Under the pieces are notes generated by a model. The model was not told the DNA's origin, did no database searches, and saw only the letters and a program-made list of their open reading frames with translations. From NCBI RefSeq assembly GCF_002844375.1, contig NZ_CP024199.1, positions 124,001 to 188,000 on the forward strand: DNA of 64,000 nucleotides. Direction: 5' to 3'. Made by a program: the position numbers and the translations under genes. Source of the stretch: Thalassospira marina. Lineage in GTDB: Bacteria > Pseudomonadota > Alphaproteobacteria > Rhodospirillales > Thalassospiraceae. This document shows positions 26,976-36,145 of the stretch, piece by piece; position 1 is the first letter of the stretch; every line of letters starts with the position of its first letter.

Positions 26976-27007
26976 AAACAAAAAACCGCCTGCAAAATCA
27001 GGCGGCC
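26976..27007 (-). terminator. Trp attenuator terminator with competing antiterminator
   Basis: On the minus strand, CCGCCTG (26999-27005) pairs with CAGGCGG (26986-26992) and is followed by six T. The competing pairing is GGCGGCC (27033-27039) with GGCCGCC (27001-27007), which uses up the first terminator arm. It lies between the Trp-rich leader peptide and trpE(G), the standard ribosome-mediated attenuation layout. Confidence 0.88.
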
Positions 27008-27043
27008 GGTAGAATCATCAAGACATGGGTTTGGCCGCCCGCT

Positions 27044-27088
27044 TTAAGCGCGCCACCACCAACGATTTGCAATGCGGTTCGGGGTCAT
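27044..27088 (-). CDS. trpL: Tryptophan leader peptide TrpL
   Basis: A 14-residue peptide MTPNRIANRWWWRA with three consecutive Trp codons immediately before the stop. An earlier in-frame ATG at 27103 would give the 19-residue form MKTQDMTPNRIANRWWWRA. That ATG lies almost at the predicted transcription start, so it would be leaderless, whereas the 27088 ATG has AGGA just upstream. A ribosome stalled at the Trp codons would favour the antiterminator and read into trpE(G). The layout matches leader peptides of Rhizobiales and Azospirillum. Confidence 0.88.
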   Translation of the reverse strand: MTPNRIANRWWWRA

Positions 27089-27109
27089 GTCCTGTGTTTT
27101 CATGCGCAA

Positions 27110-27139
27110 AATATGCGCGGCCTTTTTCCCCGCGTCAAG
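27110..27139 (-). promoter_or_regulatory. Promoter of trpL-trpE(G)
   Basis: On the minus strand CTTGAC (27134-27139), 18 bases and CATATT (27110-27115) fit the alphaproteobacterial sigma-70 consensus. The start of transcription is expected near 27103. Confidence 0.75.
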
Positions 27140-27170
27140 GCTTTTGCATTTAAACCTGCAAGTTGTGCCT

Positions 27171-28193
27171 TTACCTTGGGCGGGTGCGGTCCGAAACCTC
27201 GATGCGCAAAGCTTTGCGGCAATGCGGGCAAAACAGGGTGTCATCAACAATATGGCCGCGATGAACCTCGCGTACATCATTAATGATCAGTTCGGCCTGT
27301 TCATCGGTCAGGCCCAGTTCGTCCTGGTGGTCCTGCAGGCGGGCGCGCATGGCATCGGTCAGGTGCAGGCCGCCCTGCATGTGTTGAACGGCTGTCTGGC
27401 GGTAGGTTTCCTCGCGGCGGCGTAATTCACTGCTAAAGGCCGATGCCAGAATACCGGCAGGCACGGCAATCATGACAATGCCGCTAAGGGCGATGATCGC
27501 GGCCAGTATTTTGCCGCCAACCGTTACCGGCACAACATCGCCATAACCGACGGTGGAAAGGGTAATGATCGCCCAGTACAGCGTTTTGGGCAGGTTGCCG
27601 AATGTTTCGGGCTGCACCTGGTGTTCAAGCAGATAAATCGCGCCGGAACTGAAAATCAGAAAGCAGGCCAGGGCCGCGGATGTTGCCCCAAGCATGCCCA
27701 ATTGCTGGCGAAAAACGATGACGATCAGATCCATACCGCTGGAATAGCGGGTGAATTTCAGCAATCGCAAAAGCCGCATGATACGAACGAACCGCAGGTC
27801 GATGCTGGTCAACAGCAGCAAAAATACCGGTAAAATCGACACCAGATCGATAATTGCCATCGGGCTTGCGATATAGCGCAACCGTCCGAACCGACCGGCA
27901 AAGCGTTCGTCCGTCGGCGCGCTCCAGATTCTCAGCAGATATTCGATGGTAAAGGCTGTGGTGCAGATAATTTCAATGCCCCAGAACCAGTCGGCATAGT
28001 CACGGGCAAAGGGTTCCACCGTATCCATTACCACGGATGCCACATTCACAATGATCAGCAGCGACAACATCACATGCACTGCCACCGTTAACGGTTCGTT
28101 GCGGGCTTTGGCGCGCAAAACATCCGAACAACGTTGGCGCAGGGGCTGATCCATCAGAAAGGCTCCGTCCATAACAGGGGGGTTATCAACCAT
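27171..28193 (-). CDS. Voltage-gated-type potassium channel
   Basis: A 340-residue inner-membrane ion channel with six helices. S1 to S3 lie within residues 35-130. S4 carries spaced arginines (RFVRIMRLLRLLKFTRY). The pore helix and filter are LYWAIITLSTVGYGDVVPVT, a canonical TVGYGD K+ filter, followed by S6 (GIVMIAVPAGILASAFSSEL). The cytoplasmic tail of about 80 residues has helical DELGLTDEQAELIINDVREV and a terminal CPHC pair. That single CxxC could take part in an inter-subunit zinc site, but this is unproven. It is a single gene; the trp promoter starts 31 bases past its stop. Confidence 0.92.
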   Translation of the reverse strand: MVDNPPVMDGAFLMDQPLRQRCSDVLRAKARNEPLTVAVHVMLSLLIIVNVASVVMDTVEPFARDYADWFWGIEIICTTAFTIEYLLRIWSAPTDERFAGRFGRLRYIASPMAIIDLVSILPVFLLLLTSIDLRFVRIMRLLRLLKFTRYSSGMDLIVIVFRQQLGMLGATSAALACFLIFSSGAIYLLEHQVQPETFGNLPKTLYWAIITLSTVGYGDVVPVTVGGKILAAIIALSGIVMIAVPAGILASAFSSELRRREETYRQTAVQHMQGGLHLTDAMRARLQDHQDELGLTDEQAELIINDVREVHRGHIVDDTLFCPHCRKALRIEVSDRTRPR

Positions 28194-28268
28194 GATATCC
28201 CGGTTGGTATCAGGCAGGGTACGGTTTCATAAGCCGTATGGGGCCGGGCACCCCGAAATCTGATCTCG

Positions 28269-28307
28269 TAAATAAAATTGTGCCCTGGCGTTATGGGGCC
28301 AGGGCAC
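28269..28307 (-). terminator. Rho-independent terminator of trpF
   Basis: A nine-base perfect stem (GTGCCCTGG/CCAGGGCAC) with a 10-base loop is followed on the minus strand by AATTTTATTT. It lies 28 bases after the trpF stop. Confidence 0.82.
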
Positions 28308-28335
28308 GGTCTGTCATTTTATCGCAGGGATGCGT

Positions 28336-28980
28336 TTAGTATCCCTTGGCTGCGCGAATGAAGGCATTGATCTTGCGCGCATCCTTGACACCGCGTGTGC
28401 GCTCCACCCCGGATGAAACATCGACCCAGGGTGCGTTGGAAATTTCAACGGCTTCGGCGACATTGTTGGGGTCCAGGCCACCGGCCAGCATCCAGTTGCT
28501 TTTCCATTCACGGCCCGAAAGCAGCGTCCAGTCAAAGCTGACGGCATTGCCGCCGGGAAGGGTGCTGTCTTTGGGCGGTTTGGCATCAAACAGCAGGAAA
28601 TCGGCAACCCCGTCATAGGTGGCCGCCGCCCGGTCCAGGTCTTCTGCTGTGCTGACGGAAATGGCCTTCATCACGCGCAGGCCCAAAACATCCTGCACTT
28701 CCTTGACGCGGTCGGGTGTTTCGCTGCCATGCAATTGAATGACATCAAGGTTGCCAGCCTTCACCGCATTGGCGATGGCTTCGTTTCCCGCATCCACAAA
28801 CAGGCCAACCTTCAAAATGCTGTTGGGAACACGTTCGGTCAGGGTCGCGGCACCATTAAGCGAAATATGCCGGGGGCTTGGCGGAAAAAACACATAGCCA
28901 AGGGCATCTGCACCGGCACTCATGGCTGCAATAACAGCATCCTCGCTGTTGATCCCGCAAATTTTAACCATACAGCTCAT
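28336..28980 (-). CDS. trpF: Phosphoribosylanthranilate isomerase
   Basis: Third step of tryptophan synthesis: Amadori rearrangement of phosphoribosyl-anthranilate to CdRP; 214 residues in one TIM barrel. The ATG at 28980 follows AGGACG. Conserved parts are VKICGINSEDAVIAAMSAGA (catalytic Cys), LGYVFFPPSPRHIS, VGLFVDAGNEAI, VIQLHGSETP, the catalytic Asp in LLFDAKPP, and the phosphate-binding MLAGGLDPNNVAEA and VDVSSGVERTRGVKD. It is transcribed alone, away from trpB/trpA. It lies between the K+ channel and divergent ubiE. Confidence 0.95.
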   Translation of the reverse strand: MSCMVKICGINSEDAVIAAMSAGADALGYVFFPPSPRHISLNGAATLTERVPNSILKVGLFVDAGNEAIANAVKAGNLDVIQLHGSETPDRVKEVQDVLGLRVMKAISVSTAEDLDRAAATYDGVADFLLFDAKPPKDSTLPGGNAVSFDWTLLSGREWKSNWMLAGGLDPNNVAEAVEISNAPWVDVSSGVERTRGVKDARKINAFIRAAKGY

Positions 28981-29121
28981 GGTACGTCCTGTTCTTGAAG
29001 GTTTGAAAGACAAGGTGTGTTTTATTTTTCCTTAGCAGAAACATCCCCGCTTCAACAGGATATTTCTAAAAACTGCCGCTTTCCACTGGCGGGCTGGCGG
29101 CGGCTGCGCTATTTTCCGGCC

Positions 29122-29895
29122 ATGAGCAAGCATCAAGGCCCAGCCGCGGGCGAAACCGGCGAAAAAACAACCCACTTTGGTTTCCGCGATGTGCCGGAAA
29201 ACCAGAAAGCATCAATGGTGCGCGAGGTGTTTGACACGGTCGCGTCCAAATATGATGTGATGAACGATCTGATGAGCGGTGGCATCCATCGCTTGTGGAA
29301 AGACAGCTTTATCAACGAGCTGAAACCGCGCCCCGATATGCATCTGATCGATGTTGCCGGTGGTACGGGCGATATTGCTTTCCGGTTTTTGAAAAATGGT
29401 GGTGGCGCTGTTACGGTGTGCGACATCAACTATGAAATGCTTCATGTCGGCCGGGACCGCGCGGCGAATCATGGCCTTTTGAAAAATATCAACTGGATGG
29501 TGGGCGATGCGCAGAAATTGCCGCTGCCCGACCAGTCGATGGATGTTTACACCATTGCTTTTGGCATTCGTAATGTCACCCGTATTGACGAGGCATTGCG
29601 CGAAGCTTACCGGGTGCTCAAACCGGGCGGGCGTTTCATGTGCCTTGAATTTTCCAAGGTCGTGGTGCCGGGCTTTGATAAAATTTACGATATGTATTCG
29701 TTCAAACTGCTGCCTGAAATTGGCCGGTTTGTTGCGGGTAACCGCGAGGCATATCAGTATCTGGCCGAAAGTATCCGCCAGTTTCCCGATCAGGAAACCT
29801 TTGCCCAGATGATCCGCGATGCCGGATTTGGCCGGGTACGCTATCGCAATCTGTCTGGCGGGATCGCCGCTATTCATTCCGGCTGGCGAATCTGA
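29122..29895 (+). CDS. ubiE: Ubiquinone/menaquinone C-methyltransferase
   Basis: SAM-dependent C-methylation in ubiquinone synthesis (demethoxy-benzoquinol intermediate); 257 residues from the ATG at 29122. Motifs: FGFRDVPENQKASMVREVF (family signature 1 region), VASKYDVMNDLMSGGIHRLW, SAM motif I LIDVAGGTGDIAFRFL, the acidic loop VCDINYEML, GDAQKLPLPD, AFGIRNVTRIDEALREAYRV and FMCLEFSKV. The next gene, ubiB, begins 12 bases later, forming a ubiquinone operon. The usual third partner, a phosphopantothenoylcysteine gene found beside them in some genomes, is absent. Confidence 0.96.
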   Translation: MSKHQGPAAGETGEKTTHFGFRDVPENQKASMVREVFDTVASKYDVMNDLMSGGIHRLWKDSFINELKPRPDMHLIDVAGGTGDIAFRFLKNGGGAVTVCDINYEMLHVGRDRAANHGLLKNINWMVGDAQKLPLPDQSMDVYTIAFGIRNVTRIDEALREAYRVLKPGGRFMCLEFSKVVVPGFDKIYDMYSFKLLPEIGRFVAGNREAYQYLAESIRQFPDQETFAQMIRDAGFGRVRYRNLSGGIAAIHSGWRI

Positions 29896-29907
29896 GGTCC
29901 TGGTTAA

Positions 29908-31455
29908 ATGATCCGCTTTGTTCGTAACAGTTTCCGCCTGATCGGCATGGCGCGAACCTTGGCGCGCCATGATGCCCTGTTCCCGCTTGATCTGGTGCCG
30001 GGCGGCAAGTTTCTGGCTGTACTGGCGCGGTTGACTGCCCCCTTTTCGGGTGGCTCCAGCCTGCCGCCGGGCCGCAGGTTAGCCCGCGCGCTCGAGGAAC
30101 TCGGACCGGCCTTTATCAAACTGGGCCAAACCCTTGCCACCCGTGCCGATCTGATCGGCGAGGATGTGGCGGCTGATCTGTCATCGCTTCAGGATCGTTT
30201 GCCACCATTTTCGGCCGATATCGCCAAGCGGGTTATTTCCCGCCAGCTTGATGCGCCGTTTGAAACCCTGTTTGTCGAATTTGACGAAACGCCGGTTGCC
30301 GCAGCCTCGATCGCGCAGGTGCATTTTGCCAAAACACCCGATGGTCGTGAAGTCGCCATCAAGGTTTTGCGCCCTGATATTGCCGTGCGTTTTTCGCGCG
30401 ACCTGGACCTGTTTTACTGGGTTGCAGAAATTGTCGAATGGACGCAGCCGCGTCTGCGCCGCTTAAAACCGCTTGAAACCATCAAAACGCTGGAAGACAG
30501 CGTTAAAATGGAAATGGATTTCCGGTTCGAGGCCGCTGCCGCATCGGAATTTCGCGAAAACTTTCGGGATGACCCGACCTATTACATTCCCGAAATTGAT
30601 TGGGAACGTACCGCCCAGCATGTTCTGACCATGGAACGTGTGCGTGGTGTTCGCATCGATAATGTCGAAGCACTTGATAATCTGGGCATCAACCGCACCG
30701 AATTGCTGGCAAAGGCGGCAGCCGCCTTTTTCCAGCAGGTTTTCCGCGATGGTTTTTTCCATGCCGATATGCATCCGGGGAACCTGTTTGTCGATGAAAA
30801 CGGCCGCGTCAGCGTGGTTGATTTCGGCATTATGGGCCGCGTAGACCGCCAGACGCGGCTTTATCTTGCGGAAATGCTGCTGGGCTTTTTGACCCGCGAT
30901 TATCGCCGGGTGGCTGAAATTCATTTTGAAGCCGGTTATGTGCCGCGCCATCAGTCGCTGGAAAATTTCCAGCAGGTTTGCCGGTCAATTGGCGAACCGA
31001 TTCTGGGCAAGGAACTGGCCGATATTTCGGTTGGCCGTTTGCTGGGCCAGTTGTTCCAGGTTACTGAAACCTTTGGCATGGAAACCCAGCCCCAGCTTCT
31101 GATGCTGCAAAAAACCATGATCGTGGCCGAAGGTCTTTCACGTATCCTCAGCCCCAATGAAAATATGTGGAACCTCTCGCGTCCGCTGATCGAAGAATGG
31201 ATGCGCGATAATCTGGGGCCGGAAGCCAAAATTGCCGAAGCCACCCGCCAGGCCGGTTCGATGTTGCGCCGCCTTCCCGGTGTGATCGAGGCCGCTGAAC
31301 GGGCATCCGGTGTACTGACCGAACAGGGCCTTAAACTTCATCCCGATACCGTCGCCTCCATGGGGCGCCGGGGCAAGGGGCGGGGTTTTCCGTTGAATGG
31401 TCTGTTATTGTGGTTGGCCATTGTCGGGCTTACGGTGGCGCTGGTTCTGAAATAA
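29908..31455 (+). CDS. ubiB: UbiB/ABC1-ADCK atypical kinase for ubiquinone synthesis
   Basis: A 515-residue membrane-associated atypical kinase/ATPase that supports ubiquinone synthesis. The signature KxGQ extension is present (LGPAFIKLGQTLATRADLIG). Kinase-like elements follow: AAASIAQVHFAKTPDGREVA, IKVLRPDI (Lys), the ExD-type EMDFRFEAAAASEFRENF, FFHADMHPGNLFVDENG and the metal-binding VVDFGIMGRV. The C terminus carries one hydrophobic helix, NGLLLWLAIVGLTVALVLK. It forms an operon with ubiE and ends in a terminator. Confidence 0.96.
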   Translation: MIRFVRNSFRLIGMARTLARHDALFPLDLVPGGKFLAVLARLTAPFSGGSSLPPGRRLARALEELGPAFIKLGQTLATRADLIGEDVAADLSSLQDRLPPFSADIAKRVISRQLDAPFETLFVEFDETPVAAASIAQVHFAKTPDGREVAIKVLRPDIAVRFSRDLDLFYWVAEIVEWTQPRLRRLKPLETIKTLEDSVKMEMDFRFEAAAASEFRENFRDDPTYYIPEIDWERTAQHVLTMERVRGVRIDNVEALDNLGINRTELLAKAAAAFFQQVFRDGFFHADMHPGNLFVDENGRVSVVDFGIMGRVDRQTRLYLAEMLLGFLTRDYRRVAEIHFEAGYVPRHQSLENFQQVCRSIGEPILGKELADISVGRLLGQLFQVTETFGMETQPQLLMLQKTMIVAEGLSRILSPNENMWNLSRPLIEEWMRDNLGPEAKIAEATRQAGSMLRRLPGVIEAAERASGVLTEQGLKLHPDTVASMGRRGKGRGFPLNGLLLWLAIVGLTVALVLK

Positions 31456-31458
31456 CGG

Positions 31459-31484
31459 CAGGGGCGGTTTTGTTCTCGCCCCTG
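31459..31484 (+). terminator. Terminator after ubiB
   Basis: CAGGGGCG and CGCCCCTG form an eight-base perfect stem with a 10-base T-rich loop, followed by TTTG. Confidence 0.7.
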
Positions 31485-31518
31485 TTTGCAGGCATCATTC
31501 AAAAGCCGGGCCGGTATC

Positions 31519-31956
31519 ATGGAAATGCAAAATCCCGTTGAAATCACCTGTGAGCGTGATCGTGTCGATATCGATTACTGCTATGGCTTTATTGGTGCGG
31601 CCTATTGGGCCATGAACCGGTCGCGCGGTGAATTTGAAAATGCGGTGGCAAAATCGTTGTGTGCCAGTGCCTTTTGCGATGGCCGCCAGGTTGGTTTTGC
31701 CCGCGCGGTGACCGATAATATCGCCGTTGCCTATGTCGCCGATGTTTTTGTTGATGAAAATTACCGTCGCCGGGGCATTGCGCTGCAACTGGTGTCAGCC
31801 CTGCATGACCACCCGGAAATGAACCGGGTGCGCCGCTGGCTGCTGGCCACGCGCGACATGCAGCCGATTTATCGCAAACTGGGTTATGTCGAACTTGATG
31901 ACATGATGATGATGCGCATCGCCGAGGATGCCGTAAACCATCCGCCGCTACGCTGA
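31519..31956 (+). CDS. GNAT family N-acetyltransferase
   Basis: 145 residues from the ATG at 31519. The GNAT fold shows CASAFCDGRQVGFARAVTDN, then VAYVADVFVDENYRRRGIAL, which includes the acetyl-CoA pyrophosphate-binding R-R-x-G-I-A loop, and the terminal IYRKLGYVELDDMMMMRI. The closest known class is the short single-domain GNAT of unknown substrate. It is a separate transcript between two terminators. Confidence 0.88.
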   Translation: MEMQNPVEITCERDRVDIDYCYGFIGAAYWAMNRSRGEFENAVAKSLCASAFCDGRQVGFARAVTDNIAVAYVADVFVDENYRRRGIALQLVSALHDHPEMNRVRRWLLATRDMQPIYRKLGYVELDDMMMMRIAEDAVNHPPLR

Positions 31957-31996
31957 TTGCCCGTCTTCCCGCTGTAATCTGCCTGATTCCAATGAA

Positions 31997-32027
31997 AAAG
32001 GCACCCCGTGTGAAGCAGGGTGCCTTT
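31997..32027. terminator. Bidirectional terminator
   Basis: AAAGGCACCC and GGGTGCCTTT form a 10-base stem with an 11-base loop, between the converging GNAT and chemoreceptor genes. Confidence 0.85.
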
Positions 32028-32059
32028 ATGGTGACCGGGCTGTCAGATGTGGTTTTTAA

Positions 32060-33718
32060 TCAGCTTTCGCGCACATCCTGCAGGAAATTGCTGACTTCAT
32101 TGCGCAACGTGCCAGATTGCGACCCCAGCTTTTCCGACGCATCAAGAACCTGCCGGGCAGCCAGACCAGTTTGGCCGGCGGCATCCTGCATTTCCTTGAT
32201 ATGGGCAGTAACCTGCTGGGTGCTGCTTACGGCCTGCTGGACAGAATGCGAAATTTCGCTCGTAGCACTGCCCTGCTGGCGCACAGCCGCCGCAACCTCG
32301 GCCGAAATGGCATTCAGGTCATTGATGATGCGTGCAATCCCATCAATCGCGCCCACGGCATCCTGGGTGGAACCCTGAATCCCCGAAATCTGGGCCGAAA
32401 TGTCTTCGGTTGCGCGCGCGGTCTGGTTGGCAAGGTTTTTCACCTCGTTGGCCACCACGGCAAAGCCCTTGCCGGCATCACCTGCACGGGCGGCTTCGAT
32501 GGTGGCGTTCAGCGCCAGAAGGTTGGTTTGCTCGGCAATTGCCTGAATGATCTGTACAACCTCGCCCACTTTCTGTGCCGAAACATCCAGCCCCTGCACC
32601 ATTTCATTGGCACGGTTGGCTTCGGTTGCGGCACGTTCGGTGATGTTTGACGTGTCATTCACCCGCGCGCTGATTTCCTGAATCGACATCGCCAGTTCTT
32701 CGGCGGCACTTGCCACGGTTTCAACGCTGCTATTGGCCTGGTCCATGGCGCTGACGACTGCCTGGGATCCCGATTCATTCTGATGAACGGCGGCAACCAT
32801 GCTTTGGGCAACCTGCTGCATTTCGGTCGATGCGCCTGAAACGCCATCAACAACACCCATCACGGTGCGTTCGAACCGACCGGCAAGGTCCTGCATGGCG
32901 TCGTGGCGCTGCTGTTCGGAAAGCTGGCGTTCGCGTTCGCGTTCCCGGTCAAGCTGGCTGACGCGCGCGGCATTTTCCTTGAAAACCTGCACCGATCCGG
33001 CCATTTCGCCAATTTCGTCACGGCGTTTAAGGCCGGGAATTTCGATCTGCTGGTTGCCATTGGCAAGTTCGGTCATCACACCATTGATCTTGCGAAGCGG
33101 CAGCAAAATCTGGCTGCGCAGCACATACCAGGTTGCCCCCAAAAGCACGATCAGAATGCCCGCCGCCAGTGCCAGCTGCATGATAACCGCCTGCATCACC
33201 GATGCGCTGACATTATCAAGGCTCCATGCTGTTAACAGCATGCCGCGAAAAACGTCTTCGTCCTTGCGCTTGGAATATTTGGTGATAGGCGCTGCCACGA
33301 TCACTGCGCCATTGGCAACAAAGCTCACGACTTCCTTGTTTTCCAGTTTGGGCAGGTAAGGCTCGATCAATGCCTTCAGGTCATAGGCCTTCATGTCTTC
33401 GGCCTGGAATTCGGCAATGCTGGTGCCGTCTGGCATATTGGTTTGCAGGGTGGCAAGTTCGGTATCTGACCTGTCTGTCAGCTTGCGAAATTCCTTTTCA
33501 ACGGAATTGGCATCCATTGCAATAAAGCCAGCCTGAACGGCAGTTGAAAGCATTTCGGTTTTTTTGACAGATTCGCGATACATCAAATCGATCATGGCAT
33601 CGCGCTGCGATACTGCCTGGATGCTCATCATTGCGGCAAATCCCACCACCAGCAACGCCACAAGCACCACAATCACTTTACGCCCGACGGATGCGCCGGA
33701 CTTTCCCTTTGCGGCCAT
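32060..33718 (-). CDS. Methyl-accepting chemotaxis protein
   Basis: A 552-residue transmembrane chemoreceptor; the ATG at 33718 follows GGGAGA by seven bases. TM1 is VIVVLVALLVVGFAAMMSIQ. A periplasmic single-Cache-like domain spans about residues 35-180. TM2 is LALAAGILIVLLGATWYVL. HAMP comprises RSQILLPLRKINGVMTELAN and the following coil (IEIPGLKRRDEIGEMAGSVQ). The signalling hairpin tip is EQTNLLALNATIEAARAGDA followed by GKGFAVVANEVKNLANQTAR. It is transcribed alone. The ligand is unknown. Confidence 0.95.
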   Translation of the reverse strand: MAAKGKSGASVGRKVIVVLVALLVVGFAAMMSIQAVSQRDAMIDLMYRESVKKTEMLSTAVQAGFIAMDANSVEKEFRKLTDRSDTELATLQTNMPDGTSIAEFQAEDMKAYDLKALIEPYLPKLENKEVVSFVANGAVIVAAPITKYSKRKDEDVFRGMLLTAWSLDNVSASVMQAVIMQLALAAGILIVLLGATWYVLRSQILLPLRKINGVMTELANGNQQIEIPGLKRRDEIGEMAGSVQVFKENAARVSQLDRERERERQLSEQQRHDAMQDLAGRFERTVMGVVDGVSGASTEMQQVAQSMVAAVHQNESGSQAVVSAMDQANSSVETVASAAEELAMSIQEISARVNDTSNITERAATEANRANEMVQGLDVSAQKVGEVVQIIQAIAEQTNLLALNATIEAARAGDAGKGFAVVANEVKNLANQTARATEDISAQISGIQGSTQDAVGAIDGIARIINDLNAISAEVAAAVRQQGSATSEISHSVQQAVSSTQQVTAHIKEMQDAAGQTGLAARQVLDASEKLGSQSGTLRNEVSNFLQDVRES

Positions 33719-34231
33719 AGATGTCTCCCGGTCCATTAAGCCTGGTCTGTTATTGTTTCCTCCCGGCCGGTTGCGGATTGTGCCGGTTTGTTGTTTTTCC
33801 GGTTCATATCCGTCGTCCGGGTAAGCATTTTGATCTTTGCCCCTTTTCCCGGGGCTTTTACGGTCGACCGGTTATTTTTCCCGGTTCGTGAACCTGCAAA
33901 AAACCGCTGTCCCTATACGCCGTTCTTTGCATATTCTGCCGCCCTTATATGAAAGGCTAGCCCAAGGCCGCGAATAACTGAAACGTTTAAAGCAAACTTG
34001 ACAAAAATTGTTTGAAAGGCCGCTTTTGGGTAATTTTACGCTGAAATTCATATTCTGAACCGATCATTGTGCGGCATCTGTACCCTGCTTGCGGGTATGC
34101 CGCGAATCGGCGTAACAGTTTTCTGACACCGTTATCCCGTTTGCGTCACGGGCAAGACGGGGTATTTTGTCCCGGCCTGAAAATGGATCGGGGGATACCG
34201 GGGGGTATCCGGTGCTATAGGGGATATGGTG
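33719..34231. other. Divergent intergenic region
   Basis: 513 bases between the chemoreceptor and the TPR protein. A CTTGAC box at 33997 lacks a convincing -10 partner. Nothing coding was recognised, and no gene-like repeat was seen. Confidence 0.45.
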
Positions 34232-35968
34232 ATGGCAAAGTCGAAATCAAAGGCCGCAAAGCGTGCATCGCAAACGGCGAAAACCCGCGCGGCTACAAAA
34301 ACGGCCACGGTGGCCGATGCGCCATCCGCCCCGATCACACCGCCACTGGCCGAAAATGCCCCTATACAATCGACAGGGGCGGTTGCGGCGTCTTCGGTAG
34401 CAACAGACGGGGAAGTATCCGGGAGTGTCGCAAAGGTGGCCCAAACCGGCACAACGCTATCTTCAGGTGCGCTTGCGGCCCCGTCCCCTGCACCGGGAAA
34501 TACCGGTGATGCACATGGCGCGCAAAAAGGTGCAGCAGGAGGCGGAAATAGCGCCCCGGCCGCAACATCCCAGCAGCGCAAATTAACCGTCCATCGGGGT
34601 GGGGTACCCAGTGATAATCTGTTTACCCGCGCCGTTGCCGCCCATCGCGCCGGGCGTCTCGACGAAGCAATCACCCTTTACGGTGCAATCCTGCGCACCC
34701 GCCCCGACCAGCCCGATATCCTTAATAATCTTGGTGTGGCGTTACGCCGTTCCAAACAGTTTGATGCCGCGATGGTGGCCTATCGGCGCTCGGCGGCGCT
34801 GCGGCCTGAAAATGCCGGGCTATGGTCCAATATGGGCAATTGCCTGCGCGAAATGATGCGCTTTGACGAAGCCCGCAGCGCCCACGAACAATCGCTGCTG
34901 CGTGATGCAAATGATAAATCGCACCTGTTTAATGCCGGGTTGGTGTATCGCGACCTTAACCGCTTTGCCGAGGCGATTGACTATTTCAACCGCGCCCTGG
35001 CGATTGATCCGAATTATACCGAGGCCCTGTGGGACCGCTCCCTTGCCTACCTGGCGCTTGGCCAGTACGAGGCCGGCTGGAAGGCCTATGAAGTGCGCCG
35101 GCGGCTGGCCGATAACCCGATCCGCCCACTTCCTGGTGTGCCGGAATGGGATGGCAAGGGTGATTTGCGCGGCAAAACGCTGCTGTTACGGGCCGAACAG
35201 GGCTTTGGCGATATGATCCAGTTTGCCCGTTTCATTCCGCTGGTGGCAAAAAAGGCCGCCCATGTGATTGTGGAATGCCGCAAGGAAATGCTGGGTATCA
35301 TGCAAACCGTGCCCGGTGTTGGCCAGGTGGTGGAAAAGGGCGTAACCCCGCCAAAATTCGACCTGCACGCCCCGCTTCTCAGCCTGCCTTATCTGCTTGA
35401 TATCGGCGCGCGCGACCTGTTTTCAGCATCTGCCAGCCCCTATATCAGTGCGCCGCGCAAAATGACGCTGGCGGGTATTCCCGGTGATATTGCACTTAAG
35501 GTCGGTATCATCTGGGCAGGCAAGCTTAATCCGCGCGATCGTTCCTGCCCGCTTGAAAAATTCATGGGGTTGATGGGGATGCCCGGCGCTGCCTTTTTCA
35601 GCTTCCAGATCGATGATCGCCGTGCCGACATTGCCAATCTGGGGGCGTCGGCTTTCATCCATGATCTTGGGGACCGCATTGGCGATTTTGGTGATAGCGC
35701 TGCCTTAATGAGCGAAATGGACCTCATCATTACCATCGATAGTGCCCCGGCCCACCTTGCCGGTGCCCTTGGCCTGCCGGTCTGGATGTTGCAGCTTTTC
35801 ACGACTGATTGGCGCTGGATGGTCGATCGCACAGACAGCCCCTGGTACCCCACCATGCGCATCTATCGCCAGCAACAGCCCAATAACTGGGACGCCCCCT
35901 TCGCCGCCCTGCAACAGGATTTCGAAACATTGCTGACGGCACGTAAAGGTGCGGTGAAAAATAGCTGA
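34232..35968 (+). CDS. TPR-repeat protein with glycosyltransferase-9-like C-terminal domain
   Basis: 578 residues; of two close ATGs the one at 34232 is spaced seven bases from AGGGGA. Residues 1-115 are a low-complexity basic, then Ala/Thr/Pro-rich region, probably disordered. Four to five TPR units follow (AHRAGRLDEAITLYGAILRT, LGVALRRSKQFDAAMVAYRR, GNCLREMMRFDEARSAHEQS, YFNRALAIDPNYTEALWDRS). The C-terminal 300 residues resemble a GT-B glycosyltransferase of the heptosyltransferase class (LLRAEQGFGDMIQFARFIPL, then LIITIDSAPAHLAGALGLPV). Similar TPR-GT proteins occur in alphaproteobacteria near flagellar or polysaccharide genes. The acceptor is unknown; flagellin is only one possibility. 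Confidence 0.78.
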   Translation: MAKSKSKAAKRASQTAKTRAATKTATVADAPSAPITPPLAENAPIQSTGAVAASSVATDGEVSGSVAKVAQTGTTLSSGALAAPSPAPGNTGDAHGAQKGAAGGGNSAPAATSQQRKLTVHRGGVPSDNLFTRAVAAHRAGRLDEAITLYGAILRTRPDQPDILNNLGVALRRSKQFDAAMVAYRRSAALRPENAGLWSNMGNCLREMMRFDEARSAHEQSLLRDANDKSHLFNAGLVYRDLNRFAEAIDYFNRALAIDPNYTEALWDRSLAYLALGQYEAGWKAYEVRRRLADNPIRPLPGVPEWDGKGDLRGKTLLLRAEQGFGDMIQFARFIPLVAKKAAHVIVECRKEMLGIMQTVPGVGQVVEKGVTPPKFDLHAPLLSLPYLLDIGARDLFSASASPYISAPRKMTLAGIPGDIALKVGIIWAGKLNPRDRSCPLEKFMGLMGMPGAAFFSFQIDDRRADIANLGASAFIHDLGDRIGDFGDSAALMSEMDLIITIDSAPAHLAGALGLPVWMLQLFTTDWRWMVDRTDSPWYPTMRIYRQQQPNNWDAPFAALQQDFETLLTARKGAVKNS

Positions 35969-36145
35969 TCTTTTAGAACCTTTTAAAACAATTTGTTTTC
36001 AGTGTTTTGAACGGATTTTTGCGGTTTTTATTCAGCTATTGGTTAAATAAAGCCCTGCCAACGGATAGTATTAAATAATCCAAAATTCATGCAAAAATTG
36101 AAATAGGTTGCATTGGGACTGCAACCTTAAGAATTGGGGGATTGC

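Noticed and set aside
27044..27280. 78-codon version of the trp leader peptide
   Set aside because: It starts inside the K+ channel gene, upstream of the predicted trp promoter; only the last 14 or 19 codons fit a leader peptide.
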